A stretch of 64,000 bases of DNA from Astrocystis sublimbata (Eukaryota; Ascomycota; Sordariomycetes; Xylariales; Xylariaceae). The position numbers and the translations under genes are program-made. Below the pieces are notes generated by a model, which made no database searches, was not told where the DNA came from, and worked only from the letters and a program-made list of their open reading frames with translations. Positions 36,259-46,566 of this stretch are shown piece after piece (position 1 is the first letter of the stretch; each line of letters begins with the position of its first letter). Where the stretch lies: the NCBI GenBank assembly GCA_022453515.1, contig JAJNNY010000051.1, positions 205,502 through 269,501 on the forward strand, written 5' to 3'.

Positions 36259-36988
36259 TCAGGCCGGACGCCGCACCATTGCATAATGTCGATACAGGCC
36301 GAACCCCCTCAGCCTGTTTTGGTCCCACGCATTCAGGTCGACATCTCGATAGTCCGTATCGCAAAACCCAAAGCGGAGATATAAATTGTGAGACCCTGGG
36401 AACGAAATCAGCCAAGCTGGCAGCGCGGCATCATCCGCTATCTGCATGCAGTGTCTCAATAGCATCGATCCAACTCCCTTTCCTTGCTGGCACGGATCAA
36501 CTGCGAAGGCCGAAAGATCTGGCGGAACAAGTCAGCGACCCATTTTCAAACCTAAGATCCATTCTTCACGAGTAGATTTCGGAGTGAATGATTGACGTAC
36601 AGTAATGCTCCTCGCGTTTCATCGGCTCCCGGAGCTGTTCTACATCAGAGCAGATCTGGGTCATGAAATCAACTTCGAAAGTCATCGGCGTCTTCTCCAT
36701 GATCGTATTTGTCGGTGTTGGAACTAGCTTGCCATTTCCCGTCTCATGTGTCCAGCACACGAAACCGGCAATATTGCCAGATTCAGAGTCGAGGGCCTTG
36801 AACACCTGAGTACCGGCATAGCGAAACCTTTCGGCGAGTCTCCCCTTGAAGAACTTGACCATGAACTCCTCATCTGACCACCTTTTGTATGCGAACCGAG
36901 ATGGTAGCTCTAAGGAGTATGCTGATCGATTGATCTCTGCTAGGGCGGGGAGGTCGTCCGGGGTTGCTGAGGTGATTATGATTGTCAT
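36259..36988 (-). CDS. GNAT-family N-acetyltransferase, two exons, 215 aa
   Basis: Acetyl-CoA-dependent acetyltransferase; the acceptor is unknown. Exon 1 is 36601-36988 and exon 2 is 36259-36518, in phase across an 82 bp intron. The N-terminal strand-helix is TSATPDDLPALAEINRSAY. The middle has AGFVCWTHE, typical of motif D/beta4. The acetyl-CoA pyrophosphate loop is VDPCQQGKGVGSMLLRH (Q/RxxGxG/A), directly after the intron. The C-terminal beta bulge contains HNLYLRFGFCDTD, where GNATs commonly have YxxxGF. No signal peptide or membrane segment is present, so it is probably cytosolic. It resembles fungal single-domain GNATs often found as small-molecule acetylators. The neighbours on both sides are gene-poor. 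Confidence 0.85.
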
Positions 36989-39712
36989 GATGTTGTTTGA
37001 ATGGGGACGAAGCGAGGAAAGGGGAACGCTTGCAAAGGGAGAAACTTTTTCGGTGCCTCAAGATGGGTTTTTAGAAAATAGAGAGAAGAACACAGAATTT
37101 GCAATCCAAAACTAGGAATGCCATGCTCTATGTATAGGCGCTGGTATCTGCATAAGGTAGTACCACTAAGCTGAAGCATGTCTCTGCCTCCACCAAGAAC
37201 GCATCATTGTACTCAACGACGAAGATTAGTAACTCCTATAGGGTTAGTAAACTTAGACCCTGCATTCCTAATAGTGCCACTTTTCCTATTGGTTTGCATC
37301 CGTGTAACTTTCCTCCCGTACCTTATATATGGAATATTAATTACTGGTTAGAGTGTGTTTGCCACATGTAAATCTCATCATATGCTTCTCCCCTTCCGAC
37401 TTACCCTACTGCACCTTCGCCTTCCCCCGCATTCAAGCATATGAAATTTTATGAAGCCAAAATGCTATAGGATACCTGATACTTGGATGCAAAGACCTTG
37501 ACACTCTAGGCACTTTTATAGCACCAATCAGTTCCATAGTTGTATGCAATGTCAAACTTCGAGTATCCATCCATGAGTAGCAACTGCGGGCTCATGTATG
37601 GAGATCACCACATAGAGGTGCACTAATTAGTGGCATAGTTCCCAATCCAACTTAAAATCGAGTTGTTGCACGTTTCGTTTGATATCACGGGGTAAAACCG
37701 AAGATCTACGTCAGGATTCAAGGAAAATCGAACTGGCAGGTGGGAGACTTGAACGTCTGCTATTGCTGACACACTGCGATATACCAATCACACCCCTGTA
37801 TGCGAGGAAGGGGCAATGCATTCGGCCTTGGGTGAGAACCTTACGTACCTAAGTAGTAATGTAGCGGTATGAATAAACGTGGATTTCGATCATTGTAAAT
37901 TCGCGGCGCTTCCAAGCACGATGCAGATCATCCAGTCATCGTTTCTCGGCGACGAGTGTCACATGGCGTCATCAGATTCCTCACCTTGAAGATTTGCGAT
38001 ACCAACTGCCAGTTATCTGCCTGCTACTTTCCCATCTATCAAGACCAGCTCTGCAAACTGAGTGAACGTGGCTTCCGAGTTATCTTGGATGTGCAAGGTA
38101 GCTCTATTATGATCTTGTCTTGAGGTTTTGGTGGTTGCGCATTCCCTACAATGGGCGACATAACACGTTGCAGATTCCACGAAAAAGCAATGCGCAGATC
38201 CAAAGAGTACCGTACCAGATAACAGCGAAAGAGGCGCCTTCCTGCCTTTTTCATTTGCTTCTCTGGACTTGACAAGTAACAATTTTCACGTCCCCTAATC
38301 TGCATATGTAGGTGGGAAGGTTGTCAGGTACCTGTTCATTCAACCTTGATGGGCCATGGCGCCATCATGGGGAGCTATGTGCAGAAAGTGGTGGAGCGGC
38401 GCCATAGTCAAAGGAGACGAGCTACATAATGGTAGTACCTATACTCCGAAAAATCATTACCTTCGATATGTTGGCTCTGTTAATTGCTCCACGAGAGATC
38501 GACTGTTTTTTATCGAAAAGAGACGTTCAGCACTAAGAAAGATCAACGACTACAAGTAGGACTATGTAATCCGCCCGCTCTATTGTTTCCTATTGCAGAT
38601 AATAATAATTACGGGTGTCAGTCTCCCTCATATATGCGCGCAGTGACTTTCGTTGCGTCCTTAAATTGCCATATGATTCAATTTTGGTTGTGAGTCACTT
38701 AAAGTAGGTCTTCAAGCTCCCTTGGGGATCATTTGCGTCTTAGTCTTACCCCTGAGCTATACATTGTGACTTTTCATCGTGAGCCGACTGTTCTCACTTG
38801 TTGATAACATTATACACTTGACTGATGCGCACGGGTACTACAGCCGTATTCGTATGTTATGTGATTGATTTCCAATAAAGGGCCACGAAAATAGTTTAGA
38901 GATGTGGACGCGCACGTAGCTACGTTGTCGACAGGGGTAGGGATGGAGTTAAATTCAATGAGCGCGCCTCAAATGCAAAATGGAAACCTTTCACTGGGAT
39001 TGTCCTTTAACAATTCGATTGTTTAGCAGCACCATGGATACGATTGTTCGTAACAATAGTCATTGTGTGCACAGGCATTCGTATTGCCGAGCGATAATGT
39101 TCTTTCCCAAGATATATTAAGTTGAAGGCCCTCAAGGTGCCATCACACGAGGGTACCTACCGATCAATAACTTTGAGGACGTAACCGTATATGTCGCTCT
39201 TTCCTCCTCCATCACCACGCGCAGCAAATCTACATGAATATGACTCTATAGCCCCCTGCGTACGTTAACCACTCCATTACTTCTGATACATCGCAACGCT
39301 TCATCACCCACCGGAACGGCGGAAGCTATTGAAATCATCTTAGGCTTCACGTGCTGTGGTACTCATCTATCCAACAGCGGCTATATTCCAATTTTCCATA
39401 ACCCGTACAGCGCAATGGGATTTCCCCTTTGACAAAACTTTTGACAGTTGCGGAGCATGCAGCTGCTGCTACGTGCGGAACACCCATCAATCCAACCACG
39501 TTTGTGTTACAACATACTTACTTACACCTGTCACAGAGTCAACCAAAAACACGAAAAAACGACATCTGAACACTCTTCATCAAACCATATCTGAGTATAT
39601 CAAGTTCCAAAATTTCGGCTTTTTCCAACTTTTGCCGCGATCTCCACATCCTCCAAATCGATCAATAGACCTATCTGAGAAGTCGCTGGACGTTCAGTGA
39701 TCCGTTCACACG
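36989..39712. other. Gene-poor 2.7 kb stretch, nothing recognised
   Basis: No gene-like open frame or domain was found. A tRNA-like B-box occurs on the minus strand near 37730-37800 but does not fold into a tRNA and was rejected. The right end is the 5' flank of the acidic protein gene. Confidence 0.4.
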
Positions 39713-40861
39713 ATGGTAACATCCGTTCGTATCGAGCTTGGCCAAGCGCTACTATGCAGGAAGATGATGCAACGTCGCGAGGACCAACGGTACATTCGAT
39801 ACCATATTAATTGTTTGAATTACCTGAATCCATACCTCAGAGAAAATTTCCGATTTCTCCAACAATGGTATTTGATTATGCTGAATCTACGGATTGAGGA
39901 CGTCAGGAATTATGTGCACTCTGTGAGCCTTCGAGAACTCGAGGGTTTTGGCGTCGAACCGATCGGGGACCCTCACTACATATATGGACACAACAACAAT
40001 CACGAGCAGAACGCCCACCACGCTGGCGAGCAGGACGCAAACGATACAGTTGAGCAAGATGGAAACGACGGCGCCGATTTCATCTTGTATGACGACAACG
40101 GAATCTACGTCGATGAGGATGACCACGACGTCGAATTGGCATCAACCGTAGTCGAAACAGCGGACAGCAATAGCCACAGCGACAAGACCCAAAACGGAGA
40201 GACCCAAACGCCTGTACAATCCGTCGAATTCGATGATCCCCAAAACACAGGTGACGCAGAAACCCACGGAGACAAAATAAAGACTACCGAGATCGAAGTA
40301 CCCGCACAGCCCGCCGAGCCCAATGGTCCCCCAGGCCACGATGAGCTGCAGAGCCTTGTGAACGCGGCTGTCCTAGCCTCCACACCTCCCAATTCTCCAT
40401 CCTGGGCTGACGAAACCGAAGCGGCAGAAGCAGCCGGGCTTCTACCTTCCTCCTCAAGCTCCGACGAGACGATCTCCGACCACGCCTCCATGGCCGAAGC
40501 ATCTTCCAACAGTGATGAAGCTCCGCTTTCCGAGAACCTGCTTACCCTCCTCCGAGCCATCGGCGCCAACACCGACGTGACGCGAGACTGGATACCGATA
40601 ACGCCGACTACAGACTACTATCTCAAGCACAATGAATATTGGCGTAGGGCTGTGGAATATGGCTGGAAGCCACTCGAGAAGGAAGAGTACCAGGAGAGCG
40701 AGGCGGAGACGGCGATCCTCGACGCGTGGGACGAGGAAAACGACATGTACTACTGGCAGAGGGAGGGTCTGTTCCTCTGCCTGTTGGCTGAGCTGGTCAA
40801 AAAGCCCGAGTTCTACGAGGCCGGGGAATTCTTCCGGATCGTTCGCAGAAGACCAACATAG
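39713..40861 (+). CDS. Acidic low-complexity protein, 382 aa, unrecognised
   Basis: Not recognised. It is a single exon starting with ATG. Residues 1-80 are a basic, aromatic-rich folded-looking segment (IRYHINCLNYLNPYLRENFRF), with no signal peptide. Residues 85-265 are a disordered acidic linker of Asp, Glu, Thr, Ser and Asn (HNNNHEQNAHH, DDNGIYVDEDDHDVEL, SSSSSDETISD). The last 90 residues return to folded-looking sequence with many aromatics (TDYYLKHNEYWRRAVEYGW, MYYWQREGLFLCLLAELV), ending in RRRPT. Two short folded ends joined by an acidic linker is the only visible architecture. Codon use is normal for the window. No function is proposed. Confidence 0.65.
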   Translation: MVTSVRIELGQALLCRKMMQRREDQRYIRYHINCLNYLNPYLRENFRFLQQWYLIMLNLRIEDVRNYVHSVSLRELEGFGVEPIGDPHYIYGHNNNHEQNAHHAGEQDANDTVEQDGNDGADFILYDDNGIYVDEDDHDVELASTVVETADSNSHSDKTQNGETQTPVQSVEFDDPQNTGDAETHGDKIKTTEIEVPAQPAEPNGPPGHDELQSLVNAAVLASTPPNSPSWADETEAAEAAGLLPSSSSSDETISDHASMAEASSNSDEAPLSENLLTLLRAIGANTDVTRDWIPITPTTDYYLKHNEYWRRAVEYGWKPLEKEEYQESEAETAILDAWDEENDMYYWQREGLFLCLLAELVKKPEFYEAGEFFRIVRRRPT

Positions 40862-41513
40862 GACAAAGGAGCGAGAAGGGCGAGCAAAACGAAATGGGCG
40901 GGAAATGAAACAGCATAGCCGAGGGATGGTGTTTGATGCAGAGTGGACAGCTTCATACGATAACTGCAGATTCAAAAAGGCGCCGTGAACGGTTTGCGGG
41001 GATTTGGGAGCCCGATGTTCGGACTCGGTTTATGGAAACAAGTAATACAATCACCTGAGCTTTTGATTTATACATGATTATGTTACATTTTATATGGCAT
41101 GGATGAGATGTTAATTAGGTACTTTGGCACAAACTATCTTGGACTTTGCACTATGTGTTTGTGATAGTCACGGTATGAAGCTATCTGGCGTGTAGGTATG
41201 TTACAAAATGTCAAGCCAAGTGGTAGTTCAGTATCAGGGGGAGCTTGGAAATATTTAGCAAATGGAATTGGGCTGAGGAATGAATGTCACGACTACAGCA
41301 GGTCAAATACTCCTTTGGTAATGGCGCCAGGAGTCGCACTCAGGGGGTTTCAACGGTGGTGTTTGGCAAAAAGGCTGACATTTTGATTAAAGATTAATAT
41401 GATTTTCATATACAGAAATGAATCCCACGCTTGCCATGCTCATACGCTTCCCATCATCACCGCTCGAAATTATGCCGCTTATGCATACATATCCCGTAAT
41501 CCAAGGGCCTCAT
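40862..41513. other. Convergent intergenic, no gene seen
   Basis: Holds the 3' regions of the acidic protein and of the small secreted protein; short frames only. Confidence 0.5.
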
Positions 41514-41933
41514 TTACATCTGAGTGACGGCCCAGTTCCTGTTGGGCTTGACAGCGTTGCCGCTGGCGAGCTCGGCATCGGTGTACGAGGGCCAGGCGAT
41601 CTGCTTCTTGGCGCCGTTGGAGACGGCGATGGTGGTGAAGCCGTTCTTGGGGTCGAACTGGCCGCTCCAGCCGGCAGTGAGGCTGTAAGGGCCGCAGGTG
41701 ACGGCCTTCTTGAGGTCGCTGTGGCTCGCGGGGGAGCCGAGGACCTGGAATTCGCAGGCGGTGGCGGCCTTGCCGTCGTTGGCGTTGATGCCGAACGACC
41801 AGGCGCAGATGGTGTTCTTGGCGTTGCAGACGCGCTTGACGTCGGTCAGGGTCCAGCTGTTGGCTGCGGTAGGGGCGGCGAAGACGCTGGTGGCCGAGAG
41901 GATGGCGGCGAGGGTGGCGGTGGTGAACTGCAT
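41514..41933 (-). CDS. Small secreted protein, 139 aa, elicitor/Alt a 1-like
   Basis: Extracellular protein with a signal peptide, residues 1-19 (ending SATSVFA). The mature part is about 120 residues with four cysteines (RVCNAKNTICAW, TACEFQ, VTCGPY), consistent with two disulphides. The pattern, alternating strands with WSFGIN, GWSGQF, NGFTTIAV and a C-terminal SYTDAELASG, looks like the small beta-sandwich secreted proteins of fungi that include PevD1/MoHrip2-type elicitors and Alt a 1. The resemblance comes from memory of the motif order and was not searched. High codon GC and the strong start (AACTTTGACGATA upstream) suggest active expression. Function could be host perception, cell-wall binding or neither. 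A tandem relative is not present in the window. Confidence 0.75.
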   Translation of the reverse strand: MQFTTATLAAILSATSVFAAPTAANSWTLTDVKRVCNAKNTICAWSFGINANDGKAATACEFQVLGSPASHSDLKKAVTCGPYSLTAGWSGQFDPKNGFTTIAVSNGAKKQIAWPSYTDAELASGNAVKPNRNWAVTQM

Positions 41934-44500
41934 TTTGATATTTGTGTTGATGAAAGGTTTTCAAAGATGGAAGATCGTTGAGATTTGTTGATGGTGATTT
42001 GTCTCGTGTAGAAGGAGAGAAGCAGAGTGCAGTATGAGTGCTGTGGTGAGGATGTGATTGGTGATGAGAAGATTATCGTCAAAGTTGTTGGATCTTGGTC
42101 AGTTTATATACACTTCAACTGACAGTATAGATGTCAACAATTAGTACACAGTCTTTGTCATTGACCCGGGAGCTTGGTCTGGTTGTCCTTCTAGCCCCGA
42201 CGTGGCGTTTTGGCTAGTCCCCTCTATTACGAGACAATGTAAGGGTAGCGCGGCACGTACAGTCTTGGTCACAAGCTCCCGGCGCTATTCTTACCTCGCC
42301 AGACCCTCGTGATGTTTTGATTACCGTGGTAATGCTATTCTGGCACCATGTTACTGACATACGAGATCTCTTGATTCCCGCCTTGCCCGCTTCCGGGGCT
42401 GACATTTCTTTGGTGGAGACGGCCTAAGAGGGACTCGGCTAATACTGATGCTCGTATTCCGGGGGCGGCAACGCCAAGCCAGCACCGAACCCTGGAGCTG
42501 ACGGGCCATCTTATTAGTCGCATCAATCGGCGCGCCTAGATGAGGGGGGTTGAGTCCTCGTTAAGCCCGTTCTGGCACCGTCGCTTGCAGCTTATTGGCG
42601 ATGCAACGAGAGCAATGGGCGGACACATCGGCTCATGAGGGTGAGATCCGCGCGATTCTGGTAAGCTTAAGCGAATTGACGGCACGAGAGAACAATGGGG
42701 ATGATGCTGCAAATAGTCTCGCCAGCAATACTACGCTACCTGGGATATGCCGGACTGTCAGCTAGCATCTACAACTATACCCCATTGAGATGGCCTCGTA
42801 TTATCGAAGGGTTATTCCCCGCCATCTCATGAGTGGGACGACGATCTTAGTGTTGTTCGTATCAGACACATTCATGCGTCAAGGTAAAGGCCGGCTACGC
42901 CGCAATTGGTGATTGATTGCATTGATGCAGGTGGTAACATTGGCCGACATTAGGGACAATCCTCTCATTTGGCTCGAATAACCGATGAGCTTTTTACCGC
43001 GCGATCAGATTGGATCTGAATCAGTTTCAATCATCTGAGATTACTAACTGGTCTCGATCAGTCTTGGTTGCAAAAGAGCCTGTCTGTGAACCCTCTTCCA
43101 GTTGATTGGGCGCGACTGTTGCCATTACTAATTTTGAGGGTTTTAAGAGACTTGGGTAACATGAGTTTCTTGGTTGCATCCTTGCACGGCAGGTGGGCTA
43201 AGGCTGATATCTTAGACTCTCTCACATATGTCTTTGTGGAGTGTTACTGTCCGTACTACCACCAATCCATTTACCATGTCTGCGATTCGGAATTAGAAAC
43301 CGAGCTCCATTTCCAGCACTAGCGAGTAATGCAAAAGTCCACTTCGTCATTGTCTTGACTCTTGTGTAGAACTGAGAACGAGCGGTCAGCCGCAGCGCGG
43401 CGCGGTAGCTGGAGTCATGCTATAGGGATTCACGCTGCATGGTTAGTGCTTGAATTCTTTTTGCCTGCCGCCAGACGAGTAGAAAGTTGTCCTCCAGAGC
43501 AGTGGATACCTACCCAATGCGTGACAATGCTATGTCCTTGATCCTATCTTTGATGCTCCCTCTTTCACCGATGGTCTATTCCAAGCGATCAATTGTCGCC
43601 ATAAAGACGTATGGGTGGTTGGTGTTCATTGATGATTGCCAGAGCCAATGTGCGTGCACATTGGCTTAGAGCACTCTATCCCTACACCAGCATCTTCGAC
43701 TTTGAGAGGCGTGACTTGTGCCTTTGAGGATAGAGCTATTCAAGCCGAAATGGGATAACTTGGGAGTTGCGCTTCCGTCAGGTGTTGATAACATTGGCTA
43801 ATGAGTACACCATGGCTCTTGAAGATGGTAATGTACTTCTAATCAACATTTTTTACGCGATGCAATAAGCGAAATGTGTGAACAAGAGATGGTAACAACA
43901 AAAATCGTAATATGGCGGTCAAGAATTGAAGCACGATTTCCCTTTGACTTGACTGCCTTCCACAATACCATGCTCAAGTCATGGAAATAACCGCGAGGTC
44001 GTCGAAGAAGTTGCCAGTTTGTAATAGATGCGCAGTCTTGAATTTGTATTTCACCGACACACCCATCGACCTAAAAGAAGGAAGACAAGACAAGACAATT
44101 ATTGACAGACCGACAGCCCATGCCCACAACTGAGCAGATTCCTAAATTTCGCGAATGCACCAGAAAGACAGAAAAGTGCATCGCGAACAAAGATGTGAAT
44201 TGAATCTCTGTTTCGCCGCCATCTCAAAAGGCGCCTCCATGGCCTCAATGAAGCTTTGTCTGAGACAACCAGGACTGGCGGCCATCGACTGGCTCGCGCC
44301 TCATGCAGGAACCCTTCCAAGGGACAATTGGCAAATAAGCTGCAAACGGGCAACAAGCCATACATAAGATAAAATGGCCACGCAGTTGGAGATTCGGTGG
44401 AAACGGCGGACGGACATGCTCAGTGCTCACCATCGGACTGCCAGACGAAATTTGGCGCCGACGAGTGAGCGAGTGAGTGAATGAGCACGATTGAAGAATC
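41934..44500. other. Intergenic 2.6 kb, no supported gene
   Basis: Divergent flank of the small secreted protein and the disordered protein. No gene is recognised; a frame at 43068-43322 begins with a non-ATG start and has no domain. Confidence 0.4.
42101..42112 (-). promoter_or_regulatory. Candidate TATA box of the small secreted protein
   Basis: A tatata tract on the minus strand lies about 170 bp upstream of the small secreted protein start. The spacing allows a moderately long 5' leader. Only the sequence supports this. Confidence 0.3.
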
Positions 44501-46096
44501 ATGCCCCCACCAAGACGACCTACACCTTTCCAATACGCCGACGACGAGGAGCAGCACGAAACCTGGGGCGACCTACCGCTGCGACCGAAACGCAGCTCCA
44601 TCACGTTCGACGGCTCGGATGGGAGCAAGCTCGTATTCGTCCGGCCAGAACGTCCGCGATCGGGCATGCATGCCGCGTTTCCACGTTCGCCGCCGCCGCC
44701 GCCCCCGCGGCCAGGCGGAGGTAGAGGTCCGGGACACCGCGATGGCGGTGGCGGCGGCTCGGGATACAACGGCGATGAGGAGGAGGACGACGACGATGGG
44801 GCAGGCGGAGGCAGAGTGGCCAAAGCTAAGAAAAAGAAACAGCGTCCAAACTCTATGCCTGTCTTTCCACAGCACTCAAGTGGCGTAAGCCCAAGAGATA
44901 CCACGGGACGGCATAACATACCTGGCAACCCGCTAAATACCCCAGCGGAGAGGCCACGCGGCGTCAGATCGCCTAGACAGAACCAGAACGACGGCGCAGT
45001 GCCTGATAGTTGGGATCCCAAAATTTTCGCGTCTGCACAGTCTCAACAACGTCCGGCATCCAGAAACAGCCAGGGCCAATCTCCGGTTGCTGCGCATCAG
45101 GGGGGGGCGGCTCGTTATCCCACATATATTCATAGACCCTTTGACCAAGCTGCCCAAGCAGACGGAAGCCGGAGAAGAAACTGCAGAGTCATCCCAGCTC
45201 CCGCGGGACCTCCCCCAAAACCTCCGAAAAATCCAGCTCCACCCCAAACACCATCACCGCTCTCGTCCGACTCTGCAACCTCACCCATCACGTCCGTTTC
45301 CAAAGAAGTTGTGATAGGCACCGCGACCACAGGAGGGCTCCGCGTGACACCTAGACCGACACCAGGATCACCAAGACCACGTCCTTTCTACAACTCCAAT
45401 CCGAGCATTTCGAGCCCGCAGCGAAACACCGGCCCACAGAACCCCCCTCCTCCCCCTCCCTCTCCGAAGCCAGACCCAGATCCAAACCCAGGTCCGAACG
45501 CAAATCATTCAGGCCGAAGGTCCCGAAATTCCGGCGTCCACGTCAACGTAGAAGTCCACAACAACCACGTCACCCGACACGGGAGTCAGCGAGGAAGGGG
45601 CAGACGGGGCGACGACAAGAACGACCGTGACACTAGAAATGACATCGTTTCCGGCGCTGCGACAACCAGCGATAAGAACAACAGCAACAACGGCAACACC
45701 AAAACCAGAGGAGGCAATGTCCGCGACACTAGCCGCACTCGCCGCCACGACGAAGAATACGCGCAATTCGAAGTCCGCTTCCGCCCCGCGCGCCCGCGCG
45801 GCTTCCGAGAGAGTCTAGTGCGCGGCATGCAGACGCTTTTTCCCTTCATGCACAAAGATAGAGACAACGGAGGTAGCAGAGGAGAAGATCCTGATCTTTT
45901 TACTAATGATTATGATGATAATGAGACGCAGAAAAATCGGGATAGCGATAGAGATGGGGGTAGAAGAACCAGCAGGAGCGGGACCGGGAACCGAGGAAGA
46001 AACACCGAGGACTTGGATTTCGTTGTCGGCGTGCGGCGTCGGCAGTCGGAAGGTGGACACCCTGGAAGGCGGCGGAGGCCGAGTCATAGGCGTTGA
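44501..46096 (+). CDS. Disordered Pro/Arg/Asn-rich protein, 531 aa, unrecognised
   Basis: Not recognised. It is a single exon starting MPPPRRPTPFQYADDEE. Almost the whole chain is low complexity: polyproline (PPPPPPRPGGG), a Gly-rich stretch with an acidic patch (GDEEEDDDDG), KAKKKKQRPN, then Ser/Pro/Asn-rich sequence, and a basic NDRDTRNDIV region with Asn runs. Only the end looks folded: DEEYAQFEVRFRPARPRGF then LVRGMQTLFPFMHKDR, followed by more basic repeats (RRRQSEGGHPGRRRR). Basic and arginine-rich termini could mean nuclear or RNA-associated, but that is inference. A frame on the minus strand (44245-45021) overlaps the same DNA with weaker start context and was treated as its shadow. 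Confidence 0.55.
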   Translation: MPPPRRPTPFQYADDEEQHETWGDLPLRPKRSSITFDGSDGSKLVFVRPERPRSGMHAAFPRSPPPPPPRPGGGRGPGHRDGGGGGSGYNGDEEEDDDDGAGGGRVAKAKKKKQRPNSMPVFPQHSSGVSPRDTTGRHNIPGNPLNTPAERPRGVRSPRQNQNDGAVPDSWDPKIFASAQSQQRPASRNSQGQSPVAAHQGGAARYPTYIHRPFDQAAQADGSRRRNCRVIPAPAGPPPKPPKNPAPPQTPSPLSSDSATSPITSVSKEVVIGTATTGGLRVTPRPTPGSPRPRPFYNSNPSISSPQRNTGPQNPPPPPPSPKPDPDPNPGPNANHSGRRSRNSGVHVNVEVHNNHVTRHGSQRGRGRRGDDKNDRDTRNDIVSGAATTSDKNNSNNGNTKTRGGNVRDTSRTRRHDEEYAQFEVRFRPARPRGFRESLVRGMQTLFPFMHKDRDNGGSRGEDPDLFTNDYDDNETQKNRDSDRDGGRRTSRSGTGNRGRNTEDLDFVVGVRRRQSEGGHPGRRRRPSHRR

Positions 46097-46566
46097 GTTA
46101 TGTTTAGCCAAGCTTATGCGTACGGGAGGTGATGGTTGTGGAATTACCGTTCGGCTCGAATCGAAGTGTAGAGAACAGCCAGTAAGTACCTCGGTAGACC
46201 GTTAGACACACTCTGATCTCGGGATGGGTTGAAATCACTCACATCGTACAATCGTAATCGTAGTTTCCGCTTTCCGCTTTTCATTTCCCGTTTCCTCAAT
46301 GCTCACGTGCCATCATACTTCTTATTTCTTATCCCGTGTTGTTTCAAACTTCATTCTCTATTCATTCCTCATAACACACTATCTTGACTTTTCCAATCAA
46401 TGAATGCTATTATCGCATGCAATAAGGGTATCTTTCTCTATCCTGCTGTTTTCACTTTAACCAGTTCTAGGCAGTGAACCAAAAAAGTGACGCACCCCAA
46501 ACTCCCTGATCGATGCAATCAATGTATGCATACATGAAAATGAACTCTTTTCCCCAACCGTCATCT
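46097..46566. other. Convergent intergenic, no gene seen
   Basis: The 3' regions of the disordered protein and of DUG2 meet here. Pyrimidine-rich stretches are visible near 46300-46440. No gene is recognised. Confidence 0.5.

Noticed and set aside
36125..36415. Minus-strand open frame beside the GNAT gene
   Set aside because: It overlaps the GNAT terminal exon in another frame and has no coding character of its own.
37730..37805. tRNA-like sequence on the minus strand with a TTGGTATATCGC D-arm and a TTCAAGTCTCC B-box
   Set aside because: The acceptor and T stems do not pair and the anticodon loop is not canonical; at best a decayed tRNA or chance match.
41418..41981. Plus-strand frame of 187 codons rich in Gly, Val and Asp
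   Set aside because: Exact antisense of the small secreted protein, which has a signal peptide and a normal cysteine pattern.
44245..45021. Minus-strand frame of 258 codons
   Set aside because: Overlaps the start of the plus-strand disordered protein; polyserine/glycine/proline complement of the opposite frame.
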